In this document: piece by piece, positions 33,018-41,435 of the stretch
How the letters are laid out: every line of letters starts with the position of its first letter
Numbering within the stretch: the first letter of the stretch is position 1
Assembly: GCA_019420305.1 (NCBI GenBank)
Contig: JAHZHL010000034.1
Location: 56,112 to 120,111, forward strand
Length of the DNA: 64,000 nt
Reading direction: 5' to 3'
Source of the DNA: Bacillota bacterium
GTDB lineage: Bacteria; Bacillota; Clostridia; Peptostreptococcales; Anaerovoracaceae
Notes under the pieces: generated by a model
What the model saw: only the letters and a program-made list of their open reading frames with translations
Database searches by the model: none
What the model was told of the DNA's origin: nothing
Position numbers and translations under genes: made by a program

Positions 33018-33448
33018 TCGTTAATCCATCGCACCATTCCGGCGCCCATGTGATCGTTGGGACGCGCCACAAAACCAAATTTTTCATAAAAAGATTCATT
33101 ACCGGGAGTTGCCATCAGGTTTACCATGACGCATCTCCCGTCTTTTGTAAGCTGATCCAGCCATTCTGTAATATTTTCCATCAGCCGGCGGCCGACGCCC
33201 TTCCCCTGGTATTCAGGAAGCACCATGACATCGACAATCAGCGCCATATATCCGCCGTCGCTGATAACCCGGGCCATGCCGACAGGCTTTGTTTCTCCAC
33301 GGCTTTCGCTGTCATCCCAGGCTACTGTCAGATAGGCGGAATTCTCAAGACCAATCCGGGCCTGTTCCTCATCCAGCTCTTTCCAACCTACGGCAAGACG
33401 GATACGATTGTATTCTTTTACGGAAATTTGAGAATTGTAAATAAGCAT
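33014..33448 (-). CDS. GNAT family N-acetyltransferase
   Basis: A 144-residue acyl-CoA-dependent acetyltransferase. The acetyl-CoA loop is VLPEYQGKGVGRRLMENI near residues 76-93 (Q-x-x-G-x-G/A), preceded by the beta-4 strand YMALIVDVMVLPEY; FYEKFGFVARPND near 119-131 is the usual C-terminal signature. Substrate unknown. It converges with the AlbA_2 gene and overlaps its last four bases. AGGAGGTG precedes ATG 33448. Confidence 0.9.
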   Translation of the reverse strand: MLIYNSQISVKEYNRIRLAVGWKELDEEQARIGLENSAYLTVAWDDSESRGETKPVGMARVISDGGYMALIVDVMVLPEYQGKGVGRRLMENITEWLDQLTKDGRCVMVNLMATPGNESFYEKFGFVARPNDHMGAGMVRWIND

Positions 33449-33562
33449 TTTTCACCTCCTGGAATCAGTATAGCATATCCGGACAAAGATGGTCGAGGGG
33501 AGAATTTGTGAATAAATCTTCGGAATTCAGTCCAGAATCGGGATAGCAGAAAGGAGAAAACG

Positions 33563-33727
33563 ATGCTCAATACATATAAACTGGACAAATACGGACTCCC
33601 CTATAAGGTCGGAAATTTACGGACAGAAAAAATGTTAAAAAAAGAGGAAACCGGCAAGCCGGTTTCCGGACTGCTCTCTCATAATGGAAAGCAGAAAGCA
33701 TTTCATTTATATGTGTTCGGCCAGTAG
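33563..33727 (+). CDS. Small ORF of unknown function (54 residues)
   Basis: ATG 33563, with AAGGAG 6 bp upstream, opens 54 codons (MLNTYKLDKYGLPYKVGNLR to HLYVFGQ). The sequence matches no family I recognise. A hairpin-terminator reading on the minus strand lies inside it, so it may be a truncated gene start rather than a functional gene. Confidence 0.3.
   Translation: MLNTYKLDKYGLPYKVGNLRTEKMLKKEETGKPVSGLLSHNGKQKAFHLYVFGQ
33637..33667 (-). terminator. Rho-independent terminator, minus-strand reading
   Basis: Perfect 9-bp stem GGAAACCGG (33646-33654) / CCGGTTTCC (33659-33667), followed on the minus strand by TCTTTTTTT. No convincing minus-strand gene ends here; the structured repeat region at 33778-33930 would be the transcript it stops. 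Confidence 0.65.
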
Positions 33728-33777
33728 GAACAGCGCCTGCGCCTGCGCGAACATTTTGCGGATTGTTAAATGGATGA

Positions 33778-33930
33778 GTGCGGATAATAGGAAGAGCAAG
33801 CAGATAAACGCAATCTTCCTCTTTCATTTATGAATTTGTTGGCGCTATCCGCACTAGGGGGAAGTTTCTACAGGCTTTTGTTGGCGCTTCCCGCACCCGA
33901 TGGGACATCTTAGGCGTTTTGTTCGCGCCA
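33778..33930. repeat. Structured intergenic repeat element
   Basis: Nested inverted repeats: GTGCGGATA (33778-33786) pairs with TATCCGCAC (33846-33854), and inside it AGGAAGA (33789-33795) pairs with TCTTCCT (33814-33820). Overlapping these are three degenerate direct repeats about 42 bp apart: TTTGTTGGCGCTATCCGCAC (33835), TTTGTTGGCGCTTCCCGCAC (33877) and TTTGTTCGCGCC (33918). No ORF fits. It resembles a palindromic mobile element remnant or a structured RNA. Confidence 0.55.
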
Positions 33931-34003
33931 TGGTGGGGCTGGACGCTGTGCCTCGCTACCTACACCCTGCTCCGGTCGGCTAGCCGGAAAAATTTCTCAG
34001 ACC

Positions 34004-35845
34004 CTAGTCTTCCGCAAACTGGCTGTTGTACAGATTGGCGTAAAATCCGTTTTCTTCAAGCAGCTGCCGGTGTGTTCCCTGCTCGATAATATCTCCGTGA
34101 TTCATGACCAGAATCCAGTCCGCGTCCCGAATCGTAGAAAGACGATGGGCAATAATGAAGCTGGTTCGATCTTTCATCAGATTGGCCATAGCCTGCTGGA
34201 TCAGCGCTTCCGTCCGCGTGTCTACGGAGCTGGTCGCTTCATCCAGAATCATAATCGGCGTGTCGGCGAGAATGGCGCGGGCAATGGTCAGGAGCTGTTT
34301 CTGGCCCTGGGAAATGTTGTCCGCTTCCTCATTGATTTCCATGTCATAGCCTTTGGGCTGGGTCATGATAAAATGGTGAATATGGGCGGCTTTGGCGGCT
34401 TCCACAACTTCCTCGTCGGTGGCGTCCATTTTGCCGTAGCGGATATTATCCCGGACAGTTCCGTTAAAGAGCCAGGTATCCTGCAGCACCATACCGAACA
34501 TGCTGCGCAGTTCTTTTCGTGAATAATCGCGGATGTCGTTTCCATCCACGGTGATCCGCCCTTGGTTGAGCTCGTAAAAACGGAGCAGCAGCTTTACAAT
34601 CGTGGTTTTTCCCGCGCCGGTAGGTCCGACAATCGCTACCCGCTGACCGGGCTGAACCTGGAAGTTAAAGTCTTTGATAATCAGTTCTTCCTCATAGCCA
34701 AAGCCGACATGCTCAAAGCCCACAGAGCCGCGGAGATTTTCCCGGCTGAGCGCTGGAGTTCCGTCCGCCTTTTGATCCGAGACCTCCTCTTCTTCATCCA
34801 GAAGTTCGAAAACTCGTTCCGCGGCCGCCGCGGTGGACTGGAGCAGGTTTGCCACGTTGGCCACCTGGGAAACCGGCTGGTTAAAGGAGCGGACATACTG
34901 GATAAAGGCCTGGATATTTCCGATGGTGATGCTTCCGTTCAGCGCCAGGTGCCCGCCCAGAATGCAGACTGCCACATACGCCAGATTTCCGATGAAGTTT
35001 GTCAGCGGCATCATCAGGCCGGAAAGAAACTGGGATTTCCACGCGGATTCATAGAGCTTTTCGTTGTACTTGTCAAACACCTCCTCCGAGGCGTCCTCCC
35101 GGTTAAAGGCTTTGACAATCGTATGTCCCGTATACATTTCTTCCACATGGCTGTTGACTTCGCCCAGATACTTCTGCTGAGCCTTGAAATGACGCTGGGT
35201 CTTTCCGATAATCAGGCGGATAACCAGCATGGACAAAGGCAGCACAATCAGCGCTGTGACCGTCATCAGGAGATTGATGCGGATCATCATAATCAGAATC
35301 CCGACGATCATCGTGATACTGGTGATAATCTGGGTCAGACTCTGGGAAAGGGTCTGGTTGACGGTTTCAATGTCATTGACCACGCGGCTCTGAATTTCAC
35401 CGTGGGTCTTGCTGTCAAAATATTTCAGCGGCAGCCGATCCATTTTCTCGGACATGGCGCGGCGCAGCTCATACGTTACTTTCTGGGAAACGCCCGCCAT
35501 AATATACCCCTGAATTGTGGAAAAAAGAAAACTCAGAGCGTAGAGGACGATGAGCAGAATCAGAATATCCAGAAGCGCGCTGAAATCAATTCCTGCCGGA
35601 GACATGAGCCCTTTTACCACTTCATCCGTGGCATCGCCTAAAATAGTCGGTGACACAATGGAAAAAACCGTACTGGCGATGGCGAACAGAAAGACCACGC
35701 TTACCGCGATCCCATGGGGCCGCAGATAAGAGATCAATGTTTTCATAGTACCGCCGAAATCCTTGGCTTTTTCTCCGGGCATCATGCCGTGAGGACCCCC
35801 TGCCGGCCCTCTTCTTCTTTTTTGCCGTGTTCCTTTGTCTGCCAT
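34004..35845 (-). CDS. ABC exporter half-transporter, catalytic-site subunit
   Basis: A 613-residue ABC exporter: a Gly/Arg-rich N-terminus, six membrane helices (about 45-320) and a nucleotide-binding domain. The latter has Walker A VGPTGAGKTTIVKLLL, signature ISQGQKQLLTIARAIL, Walker B MILDEATSSVDTRTE and switch IIAHRLSTI. The signature is ISQGQ instead of LSGGQ, as in one half of heterodimeric exporters, while its Walker B Glu is intact. The start codon directly abuts the stop of the upstream half-transporter. Together they form a multidrug-type heterodimer controlled by the MarR regulator. Confidence 0.9.
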   Translation of the reverse strand: MADKGTRQKRRRGPAGGPHGMMPGEKAKDFGGTMKTLISYLRPHGIAVSVVFLFAIASTVFSIVSPTILGDATDEVVKGLMSPAGIDFSALLDILILLIVLYALSFLFSTIQGYIMAGVSQKVTYELRRAMSEKMDRLPLKYFDSKTHGEIQSRVVNDIETVNQTLSQSLTQIITSITMIVGILIMMIRINLLMTVTALIVLPLSMLVIRLIIGKTQRHFKAQQKYLGEVNSHVEEMYTGHTIVKAFNREDASEEVFDKYNEKLYESAWKSQFLSGLMMPLTNFIGNLAYVAVCILGGHLALNGSITIGNIQAFIQYVRSFNQPVSQVANVANLLQSTAAAAERVFELLDEEEEVSDQKADGTPALSRENLRGSVGFEHVGFGYEEELIIKDFNFQVQPGQRVAIVGPTGAGKTTIVKLLLRFYELNQGRITVDGNDIRDYSRKELRSMFGMVLQDTWLFNGTVRDNIRYGKMDATDEEVVEAAKAAHIHHFIMTQPKGYDMEINEEADNISQGQKQLLTIARAILADTPIMILDEATSSVDTRTEALIQQAMANLMKDRTSFIIAHRLSTIRDADWILVMNHGDIIEQGTHRQLLEENGFYANLYNSQFAED

Positions 35846-37588
35846 TTATGCCAACCCTCCTTTACCAAGTTCTTCTTCGCTGAGCTGAGAAGAAGCGATC
35901 TCCCGGTATACGCCGCATTCCTTCAAAAGCTGGGAATGGGTGCCGATACCGGCGATTTGTCCTTCATCCAGCACAATAATTTTATCCGCGTCCATAATCG
36001 TATTGATCCTCTGGGCGACGATAATAAAGGTACTGTTTCCTACCTTTTCTTTCAGAGCCTTTCGCAGCGCGGCGTCTGTTTTGAAATCCAGCGCGGAAAA
36101 GCTGTCGTCAAAGAGATAAATCTTTGGATTCTTTAATAATGCCCGCGCAATGGAAAGTCTCTGCTTCTGGCCGCCGGAAACGGTAGTTCCGCCTTGCGCC
36201 ACCGGTTCTTCAAAACCTTCGGGTTTTTCCCGGATGAAATCCATAGCCTGAGCGATTTCCGCCGCCTCCCGCATTTCCGCGGAGGAAGCGTCCTCTTTCG
36301 CGTACCGGAGGTTGGAGGCGATGGTGCCGGAAAACAGCATCCCTTTCTGAGGGACGTAGCCGATTGCCTGACGCAGACTTTTTTGCGAAATCCTGCGGAT
36401 ATCCGTTCCGTCCAGGAGAATTTCTCCCTCCGTTACATCATAAAAACGCGGAATCAGGCTGATCAGAGAGCTTTTTCCGCTTCCGGTACCGCCGATGATT
36501 GCCGTAGTTTCTCCGGGATTGGCGGTAAAGCTGATGTGGGAGAGGGTCTTTTCCTCCGCGTCCGGATAGGCGAAGGATACATCGCGGAATTCGATCTTTC
36601 CCGCGGGACTATCGGCTTCCACACAGTCCGAGGCGTCGTTGATGCTCGGCTCTACTTTCAGCACCGCGCCGACTCTTTGGCCGGAGACAACGGCTCTTGG
36701 AATCATAATAAACATCATGGTAATAAAGAGGAAGGAAATAATAATCTGCATGGCGTACTGCATGAATGCCAGCATATCCCCTACCAGCAGATTCTGGGCG
36801 TCGATCAGCTTGGAACCGACCCATACGATGAGGATGCTGGAAAGATTCATCACCAGCATGAGAGCGGGCATAAGAAAGGACATGGCCCGGTTGACAAAGA
36901 TGTTAATCTTCTTCAGCTCCAGATTCGCTTCATCAAAACGATCTTCCTCATAAGGCTCCATGGTAAAAGCGCGGACCACCAGAAGGCCTGAAAGCCGCTC
37001 GCCCATAATCAGATTGATCCGATCCAGTTTTGACTGGAGCACCTTAAATTTGGGCATTACCAGGAAAAAGGCCAGCGCCATAATCAGCAGGATCGCCAGT
37101 ACGGCCAGAGCAATGGTCCAGGACAGCGGAACGCTGGTCCGCAGAGCCTTGATGACCGCTCCGATTCCCATGATCGGAGCGAAACAGGCAAGCCGCAGAA
37201 TCATAACCGTAGACTGCTGTACCATCTGTACATCGTTGGTGGAGCGGGTGATCAGAGATGCCGTGGAAAACCGTTCCAGTTCCGCGGCGGAAAAGGCGGT
37301 TACACGGCGAAACAGCGCGCTGCGAATGTCTCTGGAGGACTTGGCCGCCACCCGCGCGGAAAAAAGCCCCGCAAGTCCGGTGCAGACTACAACGGCCAGC
37401 GCTACCAGCAGCATGATGGCCCCGGTCCTATAGATATAAGACATATCGCTCTTTATAATCCCGAAATTGATGATATCCGACATGTAGCCGGGAAGCGCCA
37501 GTTCGCACATCGCCTGTCCGAATAGGGCGGCGATAATGAGCAAAATGATCGGGATATAGGGTTTGTAATACTTCAGCATTTCTTTCAT
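35846..37588 (-). CDS. ABC exporter half-transporter, degenerate-site subunit
   Basis: A 580-residue ABC exporter with six membrane helices (from MLKYYKPYIPIILLIIAALF) and a nucleotide-binding domain having Walker A IGGTGSGKSSLISLI and signature VSGGQKQRLSIARALL. Walker B is IYLFDDSFSALDF, with Asp replacing the catalytic Glu, and the switch is IVAQRINTI with Gln in place of His. These changes mark the non-hydrolysing site of heterodimeric exporters. It lies 4 bp after the MarR gene and directly before its partner. Substrate is unknown; drug or lipid export is usual. Confidence 0.9.
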   Translation of the reverse strand: MKEMLKYYKPYIPIILLIIAALFGQAMCELALPGYMSDIINFGIIKSDMSYIYRTGAIMLLVALAVVVCTGLAGLFSARVAAKSSRDIRSALFRRVTAFSAAELERFSTASLITRSTNDVQMVQQSTVMILRLACFAPIMGIGAVIKALRTSVPLSWTIALAVLAILLIMALAFFLVMPKFKVLQSKLDRINLIMGERLSGLLVVRAFTMEPYEEDRFDEANLELKKINIFVNRAMSFLMPALMLVMNLSSILIVWVGSKLIDAQNLLVGDMLAFMQYAMQIIISFLFITMMFIMIPRAVVSGQRVGAVLKVEPSINDASDCVEADSPAGKIEFRDVSFAYPDAEEKTLSHISFTANPGETTAIIGGTGSGKSSLISLIPRFYDVTEGEILLDGTDIRRISQKSLRQAIGYVPQKGMLFSGTIASNLRYAKEDASSAEMREAAEIAQAMDFIREKPEGFEEPVAQGGTTVSGGQKQRLSIARALLKNPKIYLFDDSFSALDFKTDAALRKALKEKVGNSTFIIVAQRINTIMDADKIIVLDEGQIAGIGTHSQLLKECGVYREIASSQLSEEELGKGGLA

Positions 37589-37592
37589 AAGA

Positions 37593-38132
37593 TCAAATTT
37601 CCCCCTTCTGAGTCATAGAATCAACGAATTCCTGTACATCCGCAGGATGAGAACAGCCGCATTCCCCGGCGCCGTGGCCCGGATGGGTCAGTTTCCGGCG
37701 GTCTTCACCTGCGGCTTCCACCACATTATCACACGCCCGGGATAAAAGGCTTTGAAAGATTTCACTTTCCTCTGCCGACATCCCCTTGGTCAGAATCTGA
37801 AAAAATTCTTCCGACGCAGCCTCCGCGGCCGCGTAAAGCTCCTGGGACTTTTCGGTAGGATAGAGACGGTAAGCCCGTCTGTCCTTTTCGTTTTGAACCC
37901 GCCGGATATACCCTTCTTTCAGAAGCGGGCGGATTCCTTTCGCGACTGCTCCCTTATTGAGGCCAAGATAAGAGGCCATCTGCTCCTGAGAAGTTCCCGG
38001 GTGATTGCAGATACATGAAACATACCCCATCTGATGCCCGGACAGATGAAAGGCCTTGAGTTTCCGAATGTGGAAAATGATACTGAACCGGTGTATAATG
38101 GAGAAGTATTTCATATAAATGTGATGACGCAT
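37593..38132 (-). CDS. MarR family transcriptional regulator of the ABC exporter operon
   Basis: A 179-residue winged-helix regulator: GTSQEQMASYLGLNKGAVAKG is the recognition region and RVQNEKDRRAYRLYPTEKSQ the wing with the family's D-R-R. The C-terminus is extended and Cys/His-rich (HPGHGAGECGCSHPADVQ), unusual for MarR proteins and suggestive of metal or thiol sensing. I use ATG 38132 (AGGAGGAA upstream) rather than an upstream in-frame start. It leads the operon with the two ABC genes, and two palindromes lie in its promoter, so it probably represses the whole unit. Confidence 0.88.
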   Translation of the reverse strand: MRHHIYMKYFSIIHRFSIIFHIRKLKAFHLSGHQMGYVSCICNHPGTSQEQMASYLGLNKGAVAKGIRPLLKEGYIRRVQNEKDRRAYRLYPTEKSQELYAAAEAASEEFFQILTKGMSAEESEIFQSLLSRACDNVVEAAGEDRRKLTHPGHGAGECGCSHPADVQEFVDSMTQKGEI

Positions 38133-38155
38133 GGTTTCCTCCTGTATCCGTACAT

Positions 38156-38175
38156 ATAGTTGAATCGGCAACTAT
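38156..38175. promoter_or_regulatory. MarR-type operator over the -10 box
   Basis: Perfect inverted repeat ATAGTTG (38156-38162), 6-bp spacer, CAACTAT (38169-38175). It overlaps the end of the -10 box and the transcription start of the marR-ABC operon, a position suited to repression. Confidence 0.75.
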
Positions 38176-38202
38176 ATTACCACACAAGAAAATGGTTGTC
38201 AA
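38174..38202 (-). promoter_or_regulatory. Promoter of the marR-ABC operon
   Basis: On the minus strand: TTGACA (38202-38197), 17-bp spacer, TAATAT (38179-38174). It is flanked by two related palindromes. Confidence 0.8.
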
Positions 38203-38203
38203 G

Positions 38204-38221
38204 GAAACTATTTTTAGTTTC
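38204..38221. promoter_or_regulatory. Second palindrome next to the -35 box
   Basis: Perfect inverted repeat GAAACTA (38204-38210), TTTT, TAGTTTC (38215-38221). It shares the TAGTT/AACTA core with the operator at 38156 and sits just upstream of the -35 box, so it is probably a second MarR site. Confidence 0.6.
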
Positions 38222-38300
38222 AGAGATAGATTTGCTTTATCGAAAAAATACGCAGAAAGACAGGCGTCGTTGTAGCCAGCAGCGCTTAATTTGACCGGGT

Positions 38301-38402
38301 GGATACAAAAGTTGTGGGCTTCGGGCTTCGAAATTTTGAGAATCGGATAAAATCAGGGATTTTTTCAAACTCTAAGCCCGCAAACGGGAAAGTTTTGTAT
38401 CC
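38301..38402. repeat. Long imperfect hairpin upstream of the his operon
   Basis: Outer arms GGATACAAAA (38301-38310) and TTTTGTATCC (38393-38402) are perfectly complementary, and inner arms GGGCTT (38316-38321) and AAGCCC (38374-38379) pair inside them. GGATACAAAG recurs at 38426. The 38222-38500 region has no credible gene. It may be a structured RNA, a small palindromic mobile element, or a decayed sequence. Confidence 0.5.
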
Positions 38403-38496
38403 TTCATGCCTTCTGGAGACGGACTGGATACAAAGGGAAGAATCCCCTGTAATCGGAAGGAACATGGAAGTGATACGCGGCTTGATTTTGGCAAGA

Positions 38497-38540
38497 AATT
38501 TTCGAAAAACCATAGACAATTTTCGAAAGTATGTTATAAT
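38497..38540 (+). promoter_or_regulatory. his operon promoter with two phased direct repeats
   Basis: TAGACA (38513-38518), 16-bp spacer and TATAAT (38535-38540) form the promoter. Two identical copies of AATTTTCGAAA, each containing the palindrome TTTTCGAAAA or close to it, start at 38497 and 38518. The 21-bp period equals two helical turns, and the second copy overlaps the -35/spacer, so it is a likely regulator site. No T-box was recognised in the leader. Confidence 0.6.
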
Positions 38541-38623
38541 ACTTGCATAAGTTAATGCTTTAATTCGATAAAGCGGTCGGCATGTTACATATTATAAGTA
38601 TAAAGAAAGGATTGACTCGGCTT

Positions 38624-39751
38624 ATGAAATATAAAAAGGCGAAATTGAAGCCCGATGAAAAAGCATGTCTGCAGCTCAGAGGTCTCTATGAGCAGTACGG
38701 CTATAAAAAATATAAAATGGGTAAATTTGAAGAATACAGCCTGTACGCGGAAAACAAGGACTTTCTCGGAAGCGACAAGGTGATCACGTTTACGGATCTG
38801 GATGGAAGGCTCCTTGCCCTCAAGCCCGACGTGACCCTGAGTATCATCAAAAATACCAACGCCACTTCCGAAAGTAATGAAAAGCTGTATTATCTGGAAA
38901 ATGTTTACCGGGAGAGCCGGGAAAGCCATACCTTTAAAGAAATCAGCCAGATGGGGCTGGAGTGTATCGGCAGAGTGGAGCCATACTGTATTGTGGAGGT
39001 GATTTCTCTGGCGGCGGAAAGCCTGAACGCCATCAGCGGGGACTATATCCTGGAACTTTCCCACATGGGATTTGTCGTTGAACTGCTGAAAAGCTTTCAG
39101 GTGGCAGAACACACCAAACTCCGGCTGCTGGGGCTGATCCGAAATAAAAACGCGGACGGTCTTAGAAAAGCGGCAGAAGAGGCGGAACTTTCCAAACTGC
39201 AGACAGAAAGCCTGTGCAAACTGCCATATCTTTACGGCAACGCGGAGGAAACCATTAAAAACGCGAAAGAAATCTGCTTCAGCAGCGCCATGGAAAAGGC
39301 TCTCGCGGAGCTGGAAGCCATATACAGCGCTTTAAGCGAGATGGGGATTGGCGAAAAGATCCAGTTTGATCTTTCCATTGTCAATGATATCGACTATTAT
39401 AACGGGATCATTTTCAAGGGCTATGTGAAAGAACTGGGGAGCTGTATTCTGGCGGGAGGCCAGTACGATCAGGCGGCGGCGCGCCTGGGGAAAAAGGCGG
39501 AAGCTATCGGCTTCGCGCTTTATCTGAATGAAGTCAATCGCATTGTGCAGGAAAAGGAAGAATATGATATCGACGCGCTTGTCCTGTATCGATGCGGCGA
39601 ACCGATCGTTTCTGTGGCAAAGGCAGTCAGGGGCCTGCAGGAAGAGGGACTGAGCGTGCGCGCGGAAAAGGCCCGGCCAAAGAACGTCCGGGCGCGGGAC
39701 GTCTATGTACTGGAAAACGGAAACCTGAGAAAGGAGGAGCCGACATGTTAA
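38624..39751 (+). CDS. hisZ: ATP phosphoribosyltransferase regulatory subunit
   Basis: A 375-residue HisRS-like protein lacking tRNA-synthetase function. It has class II features (ITFTDLDGRLLALKPDVTLS near residues 52-71, EISQMGLECIGRVE near 108-121, FDLSIVNDIDYYNGIIFKGY near 249-268). It assembles with short-form HisG and is required for its activity and histidine feedback. I use ATG 38624 with AAAGGA upstream; an in-frame ATG at 38582 lacks a ribosome binding site. The next gene hisG starts inside its last codons. Confidence 0.92.
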   Translation: MKYKKAKLKPDEKACLQLRGLYEQYGYKKYKMGKFEEYSLYAENKDFLGSDKVITFTDLDGRLLALKPDVTLSIIKNTNATSESNEKLYYLENVYRESRESHTFKEISQMGLECIGRVEPYCIVEVISLAAESLNAISGDYILELSHMGFVVELLKSFQVAEHTKLRLLGLIRNKNADGLRKAAEEAELSKLQTESLCKLPYLYGNAEETIKNAKEICFSSAMEKALAELEAIYSALSEMGIGEKIQFDLSIVNDIDYYNGIIFKGYVKELGSCILAGGQYDQAAARLGKKAEAIGFALYLNEVNRIVQEKEEYDIDALVLYRCGEPIVSVAKAVRGLQEEGLSVRAEKARPKNVRARDVYVLENGNLRKEEPTC

Positions 39752-40365
39752 ATATTGCGCTGCCCAAAGGGCGTCTGGGCGATCAGGTATACTCTATGCT
39801 GCGGGACGCGGGATACGACTGTCCGGCTTATGAGGATAAGAACCGGGAGCTGGTTCTGGAAAGCCCGGAAAAAGGTGTCCGCTATCTATTGGTAAAGCCC
39901 AGCGACGTGGCGATTTATGTGGAGCACCACGCGGCGGATGTGGGAATTGTAGGAAAGGATATCCTTCTGGAATCCGGGCCGGACGTATATGAACTGCTGG
40001 ATCTGAATATCGGAAAATGCCGGATGGCGGTAGCCGCGCCGAAAGGCTATGTGGAAGATCCGGATCGGACCTTGCGGATCGCCACCAAATATGTCAATAT
40101 CGCTAAAAAATTCTACTCGGAAAAAAATCGGGACATTGAGATTATTAAACTCAACGGCAGCATTGAGCTGGCGCCGATTCTGGGCCTGTCCGACGTGATC
40201 GTGGATATTGTGGAAACGGGAAACACGCTGAAAGCCAATAACCTGGAAGTGATTGAGGAGTTTAAAGACATCAGCGCCCGGTTTATCGCCAATAAATCCA
40301 GCTTTAAATTCCAGAACGAGATTATCAGCGATATGATGAACAAACTGGGGGAGGCGGTAAAATGA
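39745..40365 (+). CDS. hisG: ATP phosphoribosyltransferase, catalytic subunit (short form)
   Basis: A 206-residue short-form HisG, first step of histidine synthesis (ATP plus PRPP). N-terminus MLNIALPKGRLGDQVYSML and the PRPP-binding SDVIVDIVETGNTLKAN near 149-165 are typical. The short form lacks the C-terminal regulatory domain and depends on HisZ, encoded just upstream. ATG 39745 has AAGGAGGAG upstream and overlaps the hisZ end by 7 bp; longer in-frame readings inside hisZ are not used. Confidence 0.95.
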   Translation: MLNIALPKGRLGDQVYSMLRDAGYDCPAYEDKNRELVLESPEKGVRYLLVKPSDVAIYVEHHAADVGIVGKDILLESGPDVYELLDLNIGKCRMAVAAPKGYVEDPDRTLRIATKYVNIAKKFYSEKNRDIEIIKLNGSIELAPILGLSDVIVDIVETGNTLKANNLEVIEEFKDISARFIANKSSFKFQNEIISDMMNKLGEAVK

Positions 40366-41435
40366 GCAGATTTTTAAACAGGCAGTATGAAAAACTTGAG
40401 CCGTACACCCCGGGAGAACAGCCGAAAACAGACGGTCTGATTAAACTGAATACCAACGAAAACCCATATGAGCCCAGTCCGCGGGCAAGAAGGGTGCTTT
40501 GTGAAGAACAGGTGAGCAAACTAATGCTTTATCCGGATCCCGAAGCGGCGGAACTGGTAAACGCGGTCGCCGACTATTACGGACTTGAAAAAGAACAGGT
40601 CATAGCGGGAAACGGGTCAGATGAAATCCTGGCTTTCTGCTTTATGGCGTTTAAAAGTCCCAGCGCCAAGGTGTATTTTCCGGAGCCGAGCTACGGATTT
40701 TACAAGGTGTACAGCGATGTGTTCCTCTTAAAGTCAAATCCGATCCCCTTAAAAGAGGATTTGCGAATTGACCCGGAAAAATATAAAAATCTGGACGGTA
40801 CGATCATCTTGGCAAATCCGAACGCGCCGACCGGGATCGCCTTGAATTTAGAGGATATCGAGGATATTCTGAAAACAAATGAGAGCAACTTAGTGATTAT
40901 TGACGAGGCTTATGTTGATTTTGGCGCAAAAAGTTGCGTGCCTTTTTTGCGAAAATATGATAACCTATTAATAGTACAGACTTTTTCAAAGTCCAGAAGT
41001 CTGGCAGGAGCCAGAGTCGGATTCGCTATGGGGAGCAAAGAGCTGATCGCGGATCTGAATCGGATCAAGTTCAGCTTTAACCCTTATAACTTGAATCGGC
41101 TTTCCGTTCAGGCAGCCGCGGCGGCGATCCGGGACGATGAATATTTTCAGAAAACCAGAAAAAAAATCATCGAGACCCGTACATGGATATCCGCGGAACT
41201 GGAGGCTCTGGGTTTTACGGTGCTTCCGTCTTCCGCCAACTTTATTTTCGTAAAAAGCGGCAGTCTTTCCGGCAAAGACTATTTTACAGGACTGAGAGAA
41301 AGGAACATACTGGTACGGCACTTTGAGAAGGAGCCTGTTTCGGATTTTGTCCGGATCACCATAGGAAAAGAAGAGGATATGCGGACGCTTTTGTCAGTGA
41401 CAAAGGATCTGCTTACAGAAAGGAACAGAAGATGA
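40362..41435 (+). CDS. hisC: Histidinol-phosphate aminotransferase
   Basis: A 357-residue PLP aminotransferase of fold type I. LNTNENPYEPSPRA near residues 28-41, AGNGSDEILAF near 81-91, ANPNAPTGIAL near 151-161, DEAYVDF near 186-192 and the PLP-lysine region VQTFSKSRSLAGARVGF near 209-225 are all present. It overlaps hisG by four bases (ATGA) and overlaps hisB likewise, so the genes are translationally coupled. Confidence 0.95.
   Translation: MSRFLNRQYEKLEPYTPGEQPKTDGLIKLNTNENPYEPSPRARRVLCEEQVSKLMLYPDPEAAELVNAVADYYGLEKEQVIAGNGSDEILAFCFMAFKSPSAKVYFPEPSYGFYKVYSDVFLLKSNPIPLKEDLRIDPEKYKNLDGTIILANPNAPTGIALNLEDIEDILKTNESNLVIIDEAYVDFGAKSCVPFLRKYDNLLIVQTFSKSRSLAGARVGFAMGSKELIADLNRIKFSFNPYNLNRLSVQAAAAAIRDDEYFQKTRKKIIETRTWISAELEALGFTVLPSSANFIFVKSGSLSGKDYFTGLRERNILVRHFEKEPVSDFVRITIGKEEDMRTLLSVTKDLLTERNRR

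Noticed and set aside
34562..35641. 359-codon plus-strand ORF opposite the ABC exporter
   Set aside because: It lies entirely antisense to a clear ABC half-transporter and has no recognisable domain or upstream signals.
38541..38623. T-box leader for the his operon
   Set aside because: The conserved T-box sequence and a terminator/antiterminator pair are absent between the promoter and hisZ.
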